This document shows positions 1-8,072 of a stretch of DNA of 64,000 nt, one piece after another. Within the stretch, counting starts at the first letter, position 1. Each line of letters starts with the position of its first letter. Source of the stretch: Nonomuraea rhodomycinica. Lineage in GTDB: Bacteria; Actinomycetota; Actinomycetes; Streptosporangiales; Streptosporangiaceae. The translations under genes were made by a program, and so were the position numbers. The stretch lies in the NCBI RefSeq assembly GCF_013363995.1, contig NZ_JABWGO010000011.1, forward strand, positions 186,001 through 250,000, written 5' to 3'. The notes under the pieces are model-generated. The model saw only the letters and a program-made list of their open reading frames with translations, was not told the DNA's origin and made no database searches.

Positions 1-1159
1 CCGCGGCGCCTCCGACGCCGAGCTCGGCTGGATCGACGACGCCCTCGACCCCGACGTGCTGACGATCGGCTTCGCCCGCCGCGTGCCGTCGTACAAGCGG
101 CTCACGCTCATGCTGCGCGACCCCGATCGGCTCAGGAGCCTGCTGCTCGACCCGGACAAGCCGGTGCAGATCGTGATCGCCGGCAAGGCCCACCCCGCCG
201 ACGAGGGCGGCAAGAAGCTCATCCAGCAGATCGTCAAGTTCGCCGACCAGCCCGACGTGCGCCACCGCATCGTGTTCCTGCCCGACTACGACATGGCGCT
301 CGGCCAGCTCATGACGCAGGGCAGCGACGTGTGGCTGAACAACCCGCTGCGCCCCCTGGAGGCGTCCGGCACGTCCGGAATGAAGTCGGCCCTGAACGGC
401 GGGCTCAACCTGTCCATCCGCGACGGGTGGTGGGACGAGTGGTACGACGGCACCAACGGCTGGGCGATCCCCACGGCCGACGGCGTCGCCGACCCCGACA
501 GGCGTGACGAGCTGGAGGCCGCCGCCCTGTACGACCTGATCGAGCACGAGGTGTCGGACCGGTTCTACGACCGGGCGGCCGACGGGCTGCCGCGCCGCTG
601 GATGGAGATGGTCAAGCACACGCTGACCTCGCTCGGTCCCAAGGTGCTGGCCGGCCGGATGCTGCGCGACTACGTGCTGAGCCTGTACACGCCGGCGGCC
701 AAGGCGGGCCGCGCGCTCGCGGCCGAGTCCTACTCCGGGGCCCGCTCGTTCGCCGCCTGGCGGCTGCGCGTGTCCAAGGCGTGGCCGGGGGTTCGGGTCG
801 AGCACGTGGAGGCGTCCGGCGTCGGCGACACCCCCGAGGTGGGCAACGTGATGGAGCTGCGGGCCACGATCGCCCTCGGCGACCTGAGCCCCGACGACGT
901 GCTCGTCCAGGCCGCCTACGGCCGGGTCGGGCCGCACGACGAGCTGCTCCACCCGGGCTACCTGGCGCTGACGCCCGTCGACAGCGACGACGACGGCCGC
1001 GCCCACTACGCGGGCGTGGTGCCGCTGGACCGCACGGGCGCGTTCGGCTACACGGTCCGGGTCGTGCCGCACCACCCGCTGGCGGCCTCGCCGGCCGAGC
1101 TCGGGCTGCTCACCGTGCCCGAGGAGCCGGTCGGGATGACCAACGGCACCCTGCGGTGA
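1..1159 (+). CDS. glgP: Alpha-glucan (glycogen) phosphorylase, C-terminal part
   Basis: This is the 3' part of a GT35 alpha-glucan phosphorylase, which releases glucose-1-phosphate from glycogen or maltodextrin in the cytoplasm. The reading frame is open from base 2, so the gene starts before the window; about 385 residues are visible. The PLP-lysine region EASGTSGMKSALNGG is present near residue 128, followed by the conserved SIRDGWWDEWYDG stretch. The last ~130 residues form the C-terminal extension usual in the long actinobacterial and archaeal type of phosphorylase. Family assignment is firm; the donor polymer is inferred. It ends 58 bp before a MurR/RpiR-type regulator gene on the same strand. 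Confidence 0.93.
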   Translation, partial: RGASDAELGWIDDALDPDVLTIGFARRVPSYKRLTLMLRDPDRLRSLLLDPDKPVQIVIAGKAHPADEGGKKLIQQIVKFADQPDVRHRIVFLPDYDMALGQLMTQGSDVWLNNPLRPLEASGTSGMKSALNGGLNLSIRDGWWDEWYDGTNGWAIPTADGVADPDRRDELEAAALYDLIEHEVSDRFYDRAADGLPRRWMEMVKHTLTSLGPKVLAGRMLRDYVLSLYTPAAKAGRALAAESYSGARSFAAWRLRVSKAWPGVRVEHVEASGVGDTPEVGNVMELRATIALGDLSPDDVLVQAAYGRVGPHDELLHPGYLALTPVDSDDDGRAHYAGVVPLDRTGAFGYTVRVVPHHPLAASPAELGLLTVPEEPVGMTNGTLR

Positions 1160-1205
1160 GCGCGCGGACACGTGCGGACGGGGACGGCGGGCCTTGACGC
1201 CGCTG

Positions 1206-1220
1206 GATAATCGGGATGTG
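1206..1220 (+). promoter_or_regulatory. Putative leaderless -10 element of the rpiR-type gene
   Basis: GATAAT at 1206-1211 is followed by 6 nt and the GTG at 1218. This is the spacing expected when transcription begins at the start codon. No Shine-Dalgarno sequence precedes this GTG. Confidence 0.45.
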
Positions 1221-2114
1221 GACAACACCGGGAACGGCGTGCGCGCCGACACTCTGGTCGCCACGGTCCGCGGAGTGCTGCCCTCACTGACGCCCGCCGC
1301 GCAGACCGTCGCCCGCCTCATCCTGGAGGATCCCGCGACGGTGGCCCGGAGCACCATCACCGAGCTGTCCGCCGCCTCGGGCACCAGCGAGGCCACGATC
1401 GTGCGCACGGCCAGGCTGCTGGGCTTCGCGGGCTACCCGCAGCTCCGGCTGGCCCTGGCCGCGGCCGCCGCGCAGCCCGACCGGCTGGTGCCCGGCGACC
1501 TCGCCCCCGACGACCCGCTGTCGGAGGTCATCGTCAAGGTGGCCAGGGCCGAGTCCGAGGCGATCAACGACACGGTCGCCCAGCTCACCTCCGAGCGGCT
1601 GGGCCTGGTCATCGACGCCATCGTGGGGGCGCGGCGGGTCGACGCGTACGGCGTGGGCGCCTCGGGCCTGGTCGCGGCGGACGTCGCGCAGAAGCTGCTG
1701 CGCATCGGCGTGTCCAGCCACGCCTTCCAGGACGCCCACCTCGCGCTGACCAGCTCCGTCCTCCTCAAGCCCGGCGACGTCGCCATCGGCATCAGCACGT
1801 CCGGCGAGACGCCGGACGTGCTGGAGCCGCTGGGCCGGGCCAAGGAGGCCGGCGCCACCACCGTGGCGATCACCAACAACCCGCGCTCGACGATCGCGGA
1901 GCTGGCCGAGCACGTGCTCATCTCGGCCGGGCGCGAGACGGAGTTCCGTCCCGGCGCGCTGGCCAGCCGCATCAGCCAGCTCCTCGTCATCGACTGCGTG
2001 TTCGTCGGCGTCGCCCAGCGCACGTTCGACTCCTCCCAGGAGGCGTGGAACAGCACCAGGCGCGCCGTTCAGGAGTTCACCCGGAGAACGTCACACGCAC
2101 GTCGTCAGCCTTGA
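1218..2114 (+). CDS. MurR/RpiR-family transcriptional regulator (HTH_6 + SIS)
   Basis: The 298-residue protein has an N-terminal RpiR-type helix-turn-helix (about residues 10-85, TELSAASGTSEATIVRTARLLG) and a C-terminal SIS sugar-phosphate isomerase fold (about 115-280, with VGASG and ISTSGETPD loops that hold a phosphosugar). Such proteins repress or activate sugar-phosphate or MurNAc-6-phosphate genes. A TTG at 1194 is also in frame, but GTG 1218 fits a -10 element 6 nt upstream. Its 3' end overlaps the convergent amidase gene by 38 bp. The adjacent peptidoglycan hydrolase makes a cell-wall-sugar ligand an attractive but unproven idea. Confidence 0.88.
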   Translation: MDNTGNGVRADTLVATVRGVLPSLTPAAQTVARLILEDPATVARSTITELSAASGTSEATIVRTARLLGFAGYPQLRLALAAAAAQPDRLVPGDLAPDDPLSEVIVKVARAESEAINDTVAQLTSERLGLVIDAIVGARRVDAYGVGASGLVAADVAQKLLRIGVSSHAFQDAHLALTSSVLLKPGDVAIGISTSGETPDVLEPLGRAKEAGATTVAITNNPRSTIAELAEHVLISAGRETEFRPGALASRISQLLVIDCVFVGVAQRTFDSSQEAWNSTRRAVQEFTRRTSHARRQP

Positions 2115-3996
2115 CGAACATGACGCGGTGCCCGAACTGGATCTCCAGGTACTTCGTCTTGCCCTTGACCACGGTGTGCGGCTCCGGCTCGAAGGTGACC
2201 GCGCGGTAGTACTCGGTCGCCGCCGGGCCGGCCAGCGTGTACTTCTCGCCGGCCGAGAACGTGTACTGCAGCGGGGTGACCGCCTGGTACGGGATCCCGG
2301 CCGGGTAGGCCTCCTTCTCCGGGTAGGCCCTGCCGTACACCGGGACCGTGGCCAGGCCCGGCTTGGGCGTCACCACGAGGCCCATGGAGGGCACGGCGGT
2401 CGGCGCGGAGGCCGGGTTGTGGAACCACGCCTTCTGGCCGAGGTACCAGATCGCGGTCCAGTCACCCTGCCGGTCGGCCACGGCGAAGCGCTGGCCGGTG
2501 GTGGCGCGGGCGCTGTGGTCGTACACGCTGTAGAGGGAGTCGCCCGTGGGGTGCTTGCCGATGTCCTTGATCAGCGGGGCGTCGGCGCGCGGCTCCGTGC
2601 GCAGCCAGACCGTGGAGGCGGGCAGCGGCGGGCAGGCGTTCTCCGGGTTCTTGCGGTCACAGCCGTAGAAGTACGGCTTGTTGGTCGCGAAGTCCGGCTT
2701 GATCATGATGGATCCGGACCTGGGGCCGCCGAACTGGTGCAGCGGGGCGCCGATCAGCTCGAAGTAGTGCGCCCAGTCCCAGAACGGTCCCGGGTCCTCG
2801 TGCATGCCCTTGACCGTGGTCGGCAGGGTGCCGGGCACGTTGTCGTGACCGAGGATGTGCGCGCGGTCGAGCGGCACGCCGTGGCGCAGCGCCAGGTAGC
2901 GCACCAGCTTGGCCGACGACCGGTACATCGCCTCGGTGTACCAGGTGCTGCCCTCGGCCAGGAAGCCCTCGTGCTCGATGCCGATGGACTTGGCGTTGAT
3001 GTACCAGTTGCCGGCCTGCCAGCCGACGTCCTTGGTCTTGATCTGCTGGGCGATGTGGCCGTCGCTGGAGCGGACGGAGTAGTGCCAGCTCCCGGGCCAC
3101 TTCGGGTCCTGGTTGAGCTTGACCGAGGGCGCCCAGTAGCCCTCCATGTCGTGGATGATGATGTAGTCGACCTTCTGGCTGACGGGCCGGTCCGCCAGGT
3201 CGTAGTGGCCGTAGTCGTCGTTCGGGAGCTGGGCGTAGGCCGCCGGGATCCACTCGCAGGAGATCGTGGGCGGGCACTCGACGCCGTCGCGGCGCGGCGG
3301 GCGCAGGCCGAGCTTCTCCAGCCACTTCTCCACGGCCTCCAGGCCGGGCACCGGCTTGAGGACGACGCGGCCGCCGTCGTCGGTGACCCGGTCGGCGCCC
3401 TCCTTGATGGTCGAGTACACCTCGTCGGCGAAGACCTTGGCGGCCTGCGACTCCTCGGCGCCGGAGTACTTCGCGACCGCGCCGTACCACTCGGCCGGAT
3501 CGTCGCTCAGCGGCGCGCCGAGCGACTTCTGGTAGTCGGCGAGCAGCGCGGCGCCGCCCCGGATGTTGGCGGCGTCGTCGGCGCGCAGCTTCTCGCGGCT
3601 CTCGCCGGTGAGCTCGGCGGCCTTCTCGATGGTGCGCAGCGAGGCGGGGATCTCGGCGGGGGCGGGGGTCTCGGCGGGGGCGGCCAGCGGGCGGCTCTCG
3701 TCGCCGCGCGCGTCCTCCTCGCTCTCGCCGTGGTGGTTGGAGGCGGTGAAGGAGGCGGCGTCGGTCAGGTGCATGGGGCCGAACCCGGCGTTGTTGCTGG
3801 GCTGGCCGGCGTGGGCGTCCCAGCGCGACTCCAGGTAGGAGACGCCCAGCAGGACGCTTTCGGGGACCTTGAACTCCGCGGCGGCGGCGGTGAACGCCTG
3901 CTGCCGGTCGTCCGGCTCGGCGGCGGCCTGCGCCGCCGTGGGGATGCTCGCTAAGGGGAGGAAGGCGACCGCGGCGATCGCCAGCGCTCTGCGCAT
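2077..3996 (-). CDS. Secreted N-acetylmuramoyl-L-alanine amidase (Amidase_2) with N-terminal lysozyme-like region
   Basis: The 639-residue exported protein has a Sec signal peptide (residues 1-25, cleavage likely after AQA). Residues 40-80 resemble a transglycosylase fold, with LESRW (Glu56) and NAGFGPMHLTD. An Amidase_2 domain spans about 275-415 with probable zinc ligands His282 (IIIHDMEG), His384 (LGHDNVPG) and Asp401 (HEDPG), so it should cut the MurNAc-L-Ala bond. The C-terminal 170 residues look like SH3-type wall-binding repeats. ATG 3996 is chosen because AGGAG lies 7 nt upstream and the signal peptide starts there. Whether the N-terminal lysozyme-like part is catalytic is unclear. 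Confidence 0.88.
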   Translation of the reverse strand: MRRALAIAAVAFLPLASIPTAAQAAAEPDDRQQAFTAAAAEFKVPESVLLGVSYLESRWDAHAGQPSNNAGFGPMHLTDAASFTASNHHGESEEDARGDESRPLAAPAETPAPAEIPASLRTIEKAAELTGESREKLRADDAANIRGGAALLADYQKSLGAPLSDDPAEWYGAVAKYSGAEESQAAKVFADEVYSTIKEGADRVTDDGGRVVLKPVPGLEAVEKWLEKLGLRPPRRDGVECPPTISCEWIPAAYAQLPNDDYGHYDLADRPVSQKVDYIIIHDMEGYWAPSVKLNQDPKWPGSWHYSVRSSDGHIAQQIKTKDVGWQAGNWYINAKSIGIEHEGFLAEGSTWYTEAMYRSSAKLVRYLALRHGVPLDRAHILGHDNVPGTLPTTVKGMHEDPGPFWDWAHYFELIGAPLHQFGGPRSGSIMIKPDFATNKPYFYGCDRKNPENACPPLPASTVWLRTEPRADAPLIKDIGKHPTGDSLYSVYDHSARATTGQRFAVADRQGDWTAIWYLGQKAWFHNPASAPTAVPSMGLVVTPKPGLATVPVYGRAYPEKEAYPAGIPYQAVTPLQYTFSAGEKYTLAGPAATEYYRAVTFEPEPHTVVKGKTKYLEIQFGHRVMFVKADDVRVTFSG

Positions 3997-4038
3997 GGGC
4001 GCTCCTAGACTGCTGGGGGTGCTGCAACGCACAGCGTC

Positions 4039-4089
4039 TCAATATTTTCTTTCTGCGGCGAGAGCTTTGCGAAGGATTTTTTCACGCAT
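4039..4089 (-). other. AT-rich micro-ORF (16 codons) upstream of the amidase gene
   Basis: ATG at 4089 opens a 16-codon frame (MREKILRKALAAERKY) ending in TGA 42 bp before the amidase start. It uses AAA, AGA and TAT codons that are rare in the neighbouring genes. It may be a leader or small peptide, or simply AT-rich promoter DNA between two divergent genes. No clear ribosome binding site is visible. Confidence 0.25.
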
Positions 4090-4122
4090 GGACGCCGGCG
4101 GATCTTCGCGGGGACGCTCTTG

Positions 4123-4137
4123 TAGGGTCGGGGCATG
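4123..4137 (+). promoter_or_regulatory. Putative leaderless -10 element of the enoyl-CoA hydratase gene
   Basis: TAGGGT at 4123-4128 is followed by 6 nt and the ATG at 4135, with no good Shine-Dalgarno sequence. This fits a leaderless transcript. Confidence 0.5.
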
Positions 4138-4908
4138 GCTGAGTTCGTACGCGTAGAGGTCGCCGGGCAGACCGCCACCATCAGGCTCGACCGCCCCAAG
4201 ATGAACGCCCTCAACCGCCAGGCCCAGCACGAGATCGCCGAGGCGGCCCGCGCCGTCGACGCCGACCCCGACATCCACGCGGTCGTGCTCTACGGCGGCG
4301 AGCGCGTCTTCGCCGCCGGCGTCGACGTCAAGGAGATGGTCACCATGTCGTACGCCGACATGGCCCTGCACTCCCGCACCCTGCAGGACTGCTTCACGGC
4401 GGTCGCGCACATCGGCAAGCCGGTCATCGCCGCCGTCACCGGCTACGCGCTCGGCGGCGGGTGCGAGCTCGCGCTGTGCGCCGACTTCCGGGTCGCGGGC
4501 GAGTCGGCCAAGCTCGGCCAGCCGGAGATCCAGCTCGGCATCATCCCGGGCGCGGGCGGCACGCAGCGGCTGCCGCGCCTGATCGGGCCGGCCCGGGCCA
4601 AGGACCTCATCTTCAGCGGCCGGCACGTCCCGGCGGCCGAGGCCCTCGCGATGGGGCTGGTCGACCGGGTGGTGCCGGACGCGGAGGTGTACACGGCGGC
4701 GCTGGAGTGGGCGGCCACGTTCGCCGGCGGGCCGACGGTGGCGCTGCGCGCCGCCAAGCAGGCGGTCGACCGGGGCTTCGACGTCGACCTCGACACGGGG
4801 CTCGAGATCGAGCGCCTGCAGTTCTCAGGTCTCTTCGCCACCGAGGACGCGCGCACGGGGATGACGGCGTTCACCGAGAAGTCCCGGCCGAAGTTCTCCG
4901 GCCGCTGA
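4135..4908 (+). CDS. Enoyl-CoA hydratase/isomerase (crotonase family)
   Basis: The 257-residue protein is full length for the crotonase superfamily, which hydrates trans-2-enoyl-CoA in beta-oxidation. Both catalytic glutamates are present, 20 residues apart as in crotonase: Glu111 in YALGGGCELALCADFR and Glu131 in LGQPEIQLGIIPGAGG. The oxyanion-hole AAGVDVKEM segment is also intact. There is no second domain, so it is a simple hydratase rather than a FadB-type fusion. It ends 7 bp from the convergent GH30 gene. The exact acyl-CoA substrate cannot be read from sequence. Confidence 0.92.
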   Translation: MAEFVRVEVAGQTATIRLDRPKMNALNRQAQHEIAEAARAVDADPDIHAVVLYGGERVFAAGVDVKEMVTMSYADMALHSRTLQDCFTAVAHIGKPVIAAVTGYALGGGCELALCADFRVAGESAKLGQPEIQLGIIPGAGGTQRLPRLIGPARAKDLIFSGRHVPAAEALAMGLVDRVVPDAEVYTAALEWAATFAGGPTVALRAAKQAVDRGFDVDLDTGLEIERLQFSGLFATEDARTGMTAFTEKSRPKFSGR

Positions 4909-4915
4909 TCCAGGA

Positions 4916-6262
4916 TCAGCCCTTGACCACCACCGTGGTCAGCGATCGCGGCGCGAGCGTCACCGTGCGGGCGGTGACCTCGGACGGGGTCAGGTCGTGG
5001 GTCTCGTCCGTGACGTAGGCCGTCGCCCGGCCCCGTACGCCGCTCCACGTGACCGGCGCCGTTCCCGTGTTGAGGATCTCCACCACCCGGGAGCCGTCCT
5101 TGTTCCGGAACGCCGAGACTTTCAGTGACGGGTCGGTCGCCGAGGCGTCCAGGCGGATCGCTCCCGGGCGGATGAACCGGCTGTAGGCGGCCAGGGCCCA
5201 CAGGCGCTTGGACACGTGGTACGTCCTGGCCGTCTCGTCGATCTGGAGCAGCGCGCGGGTGGCGCCGCGCGAGGCGCCGAGCCAGTAGACGTAGCCGCTC
5301 ACGTCGCCCAGCGTGAGGGCGTCGTGCACGGCCGAGGCGATCGTCATGCCGTCGTAGCCGCCGCCGTCGTCCCAGCGCTCGTCCCACGTGTCGCCGTTGG
5401 GGTTCCACTCCGACATCCACGTCCTGCGGGTCGTGGGCAGCGGCCCGTCCACGGGGCTGGCGTAGGTGTGGCCGGTGTGGGTCCTGACCCAGCGGCGCGC
5501 CTCCGGGTCGGCCTCGACGGCCGCCGAGTACGCCTTGGCCTCCTTCCAGCCGAACGAGTCGCAGCACACCAGGTTCACGCCCTTGGCGATGGGCCCGAGG
5601 ACCTTGGCGAACGCGGCGGCCTCGGTCGGGGTGAACCGCATGGAGGCGTAGGTGGCGGTGAAGTCCGGCTCGTTGGTGAAGCCGAGGTCGGTGATCCTGA
5701 TGCCCTCCTGGGCGTAGAAGCGGGTGTACTGGGCCAGGTAGCGGGCGTAGGCGGCACGCCACTCGGGCTTGAGGACGCCGCCGTTCTTGTCGTCGCCGTT
5801 GTCCTTCATGTAGCCGGGGGCGCTCCAGGCGTCGGCGAAGAAGCGCCGCACGCCGTACTCCTTGGCCGCCTTGGCCACCCAGACCTGGCTGTTGTCGTCG
5901 CCGTCCCACACGTAGCGGGGCGGCGCGTCGGGGCCGCCCGGGTCCTCGGGCTGGATCGAGACCATGTGGTCGTACGGGCTGCCGGCGGGGGAGGAGCCGA
6001 TGCCGAGCCGCAGGATGCTGAACCCGGCGCCCTTGGCGCGGTCGAACCACAGGTCGAGGATCTCGCGCTGCTGCGCCTCGGGCAGCGCGCGGAGCAGCTC
6101 GTTGCGCCGGAAGGCCTGCGAGATGCCGAAGCCGTCGATCTCCTGGTGACGGACGTGCTCACGTACCGTGATCACGCTCGGGGCGGCGGTGTCGGGGCCG
6201 GTGGGTGGGGTGTGGACGGCCGGCAGGCCGAGCAGCGTGATCGCGACAACGCCTCGCCACAT
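4916..6262 (-). CDS. Secreted glycoside hydrolase, GH30-like
   Basis: The 448-residue secreted protein starts with a short signal peptide (MWRGVVAITLLGLPAVHT). A (beta/alpha)8 catalytic domain spans about 30-365, followed by an all-beta domain to the C-terminus, the GH30 layout. Candidate catalytic residues are Glu198 (GFTNEPD, acid/base) and Glu285 (WMSEWNPNG, nucleophile). The DGFGISQAF segment after strand 1 is also GH30-like. ATG 6262 is chosen because GGAGGGC precedes it and the signal peptide begins there. Xylan, beta-1,6-galactan or glucan could be the substrate; the CGAAA-N-TTTCG palindrome upstream favours a xylan-type regulon, which is inference. Confidence 0.8.
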   Translation of the reverse strand: MWRGVVAITLLGLPAVHTPPTGPDTAAPSVITVREHVRHQEIDGFGISQAFRRNELLRALPEAQQREILDLWFDRAKGAGFSILRLGIGSSPAGSPYDHMVSIQPEDPGGPDAPPRYVWDGDDNSQVWVAKAAKEYGVRRFFADAWSAPGYMKDNGDDKNGGVLKPEWRAAYARYLAQYTRFYAQEGIRITDLGFTNEPDFTATYASMRFTPTEAAAFAKVLGPIAKGVNLVCCDSFGWKEAKAYSAAVEADPEARRWVRTHTGHTYASPVDGPLPTTRRTWMSEWNPNGDTWDERWDDGGGYDGMTIASAVHDALTLGDVSGYVYWLGASRGATRALLQIDETARTYHVSKRLWALAAYSRFIRPGAIRLDASATDPSLKVSAFRNKDGSRVVEILNTGTAPVTWSGVRGRATAYVTDETHDLTPSEVTARTVTLAPRSLTTVVVKG

Positions 6263-6270
6263 GGCGCCCT

Positions 6271-6283
6271 CCGAAAGTTTCGG
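6271..6283. promoter_or_regulatory. CCGAAA-G-TTTCGG palindrome at the GH30 ribosome binding site
   Basis: A perfect 6-bp inverted repeat with a 1-nt centre begins 8 bp upstream of the GH30 start codon and its edge touches the GGAGGGC ribosome binding site. Similar CGAAA-N-TTTCG palindromes are known upstream of xylan-utilisation genes in Streptomyces. It is probably a repressor operator. Confidence 0.55.
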
Positions 6284-6473
6284 CACATCGACGATATATT
6301 TCGCATGCGTGCCGGAAACGTAAACGCCGGCCGGGGATCCGTCAACACCTCTGTCAGGGCGGGAGGAGGCGCGGGGACGGCGTTCCCCCGTCCGGGCGCG
6401 GCTGCGTGCGCGGGCGAGTAAGACGGAGTGTTGCCATTCGGGCACGGCGCCGTGGTGGGTGGCGATTTCCCAC

Positions 6474-6490
6474 TATGGTGACGTTTCATG
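6474..6490 (+). promoter_or_regulatory. Putative -10 element of the coiled-coil/PP-loop operon
   Basis: TATGGT at 6474-6479 lies 8 nt before the ATG at 6488. The transcript would start within a couple of bases of the start codon. No -35 consensus is obvious. Confidence 0.4.
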
Positions 6491-6850
6491 ATGCGCGTCC
6501 TGGTCCCCGCGCGGCTGCGTCAGGCCGTGCGCACGTGGTTCGATGCCCGCTACATCTCCATCGCCGACCACCGCCAGGACATCAGGGACGCCCTGTGGGA
6601 GGTCCAGACGCTGCGCCGGGAGATGGCGACGCTCCAGGCGGAGGTGGAGCGCCTGCGCAAGGCCGCGCCCGCCGCGCCGGGGCCGGACCGTGCCAAGCTC
6701 GACGAGACCCGCCGCATCGCCCAGGACACCCAGCGCCTGGCCCAGGAGACGGCCAAGGCGATGGACGGCGTGCTGCAGAACGAGGTCCTGGTCTGGCAGG
6801 CCATCGACGAGCTCAGGGACCGCGCGGCCGGCGTCGCGGAGCGGTCGTGA
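6488..6850 (+). CDS. Small coiled-coil protein of unknown function
   Basis: The 120-residue protein has a basic N-terminus (MMRVLVPARLRQAVRTWFD) and two helical heptad-rich segments at about residues 30-58 (leucine-rich, ending EVERLRKA) and 70-115 (ETRRIAQDTQRLAQETAKA), joined by an Ala-Pro linker. There is no signal peptide or membrane segment. It overlaps the next gene by 4 bp (GTGA), so the two are almost surely translated together and the protein may scaffold or regulate the PP-loop enzyme. I do not recognise a named family with confidence. Small coiled-coil proteins in actinobacterial surface-polysaccharide loci look similar, but this was not tested. Confidence 0.7.
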   Translation: MMRVLVPARLRQAVRTWFDARYISIADHRQDIRDALWEVQTLRREMATLQAEVERLRKAAPAAPGPDRAKLDETRRIAQDTQRLAQETAKAMDGVLQNEVLVWQAIDELRDRAAGVAERS

Positions 6851-8052
6851 GGGTGACCTGGTCGGGCGGCGTCCTGACCTTCCGCCTCGACCCCGAGGAC
6901 GAGATCACCGGGCACGCCTCCGACGGCCACCCCGTCAAGCTCGCGATCAACTCGTGCTCCCTGTCGGACGTGCCGGACGACGCCCACCCCGACCTGTTCG
7001 CCGTGGCCGCGTGGACCGTCGTCGCCCCGTGGACGCGCAGGCGCGTCACCTTCGACCGGGCGGTGTCGGCCGAGGTCGCCGCCGCGCTGCACGACGGGTG
7101 GGGGATCGAGGCCGGGCCCGTCGGCGCCGAGCCGCGCCGCGCCGGGAGCACGCTGGCGATCTCCTACAGCGGCGGGGCGGACTCCGTGGCCGCGGCCACC
7201 GTCTACCCGGACGCGCCGTTCGTCCACTTCCAGCGGGTGCCGCACGCCCGCGTCCCCAACCGGTGGCCCCACTACCGCTCCGACGTGCTGGCCAAGCTGG
7301 CCCGGGGGACCGGGCGCGACCTCACGATCATCCGGTCCGACCTGGAGTACACGCTCGCCGAGCCCCGTCCCGGCTACCCGGAGCACCAGGCCGTCGCGGC
7401 GGGCGCGCTGCTGTCGGCCGACCGGCTCGGCCTCGGCGGTCTCGGCTTCGGGTACGAGATGGGCTCCCGGTGGCTCGGCGGCGGCCGTTACCTGCTGCGC
7501 TACACCCCGGACAACGACCTGTGGGCGCCCCACGGCAAGTGGGGCCGGCTGTTCGCGGCGGTGGGCGTCCACATCGTGCTGCCCGTCGGCGGGGTCAGCG
7601 AGGCCGTCACCATGCGCCTCGCCCTCGGCTCCGACCTCAAGGACTCCGTCCGCTGGTGCCTGCGCGGCACCGACGGCCCCTGCCGTACCTGCGGCAAGTG
7701 CCTGTACAAGGAGCTCATCCAGGCCGCGATCGAGCGGCGTCCGCTCGACACGCCCATCACCGCCGACCGGCCCGTGGCCCGCAAGTGGATGCGCCCGCCG
7801 CCCTACGGCGGCCAGGAGATGATCCAGTACGGCCTGGCCCGCGTGCCCGGGATCGAGAACACGGTGTTCGCCACGGCCCTGACGTACTTCGACGTCACCG
7901 AGGAGTCGACGAGCTGGCTCGACCACTGCTACCCGAGGGCGATCGAGGAGATCCCGGAGCCGTGGCGGGAGCGGGCGGCGGCGTTCATGGCGGCCAACGT
8001 CGGCTTCATGACCGACGACGAGGTGCGCCGGGTGGAGAGCTGGGGATCGTGA
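6847..8052 (+). CDS. QueC-like PP-loop ATPase of unknown pathway
   Basis: The 401-residue protein has a unique ~100-residue N-terminal region followed by an N-type PP-loop domain with SGGADS at residues 108-113. Cys271, Cys279, Cys282 and Cys285 (the last three in CRTCGKC) are arranged like the zinc site of 7-cyano-7-deazaguanine synthase QueC. PP-loop enzymes adenylate a carbonyl before adding sulfur or nitrogen. No queD, queE or queF lies nearby, so a deazaguanine role is not supported by context. GTG 6847 overlaps the stop of the coiled-coil gene; this start gives VRVTWSGG. The substrate is unknown, and it may belong to an uncharacterised actinobacterial DUF family. Confidence 0.75.
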   Translation: MRVTWSGGVLTFRLDPEDEITGHASDGHPVKLAINSCSLSDVPDDAHPDLFAVAAWTVVAPWTRRRVTFDRAVSAEVAAALHDGWGIEAGPVGAEPRRAGSTLAISYSGGADSVAAATVYPDAPFVHFQRVPHARVPNRWPHYRSDVLAKLARGTGRDLTIIRSDLEYTLAEPRPGYPEHQAVAAGALLSADRLGLGGLGFGYEMGSRWLGGGRYLLRYTPDNDLWAPHGKWGRLFAAVGVHIVLPVGGVSEAVTMRLALGSDLKDSVRWCLRGTDGPCRTCGKCLYKELIQAAIERRPLDTPITADRPVARKWMRPPPYGGQEMIQYGLARVPGIENTVFATALTYFDVTEESTSWLDHCYPRAIEEIPEPWRERAAAFMAANVGFMTDDEVRRVESWGS

Positions 8053-8072
8053 ACGAAGGGGAGACACGGCGG

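Noticed and set aside
2128-3954. 608-codon open frame opposite the amidase gene
   Set aside because: Composition is Val/Arg/Gly-rich shadow; the amidase on the other strand has a signal peptide, domains and a ribosome binding site.
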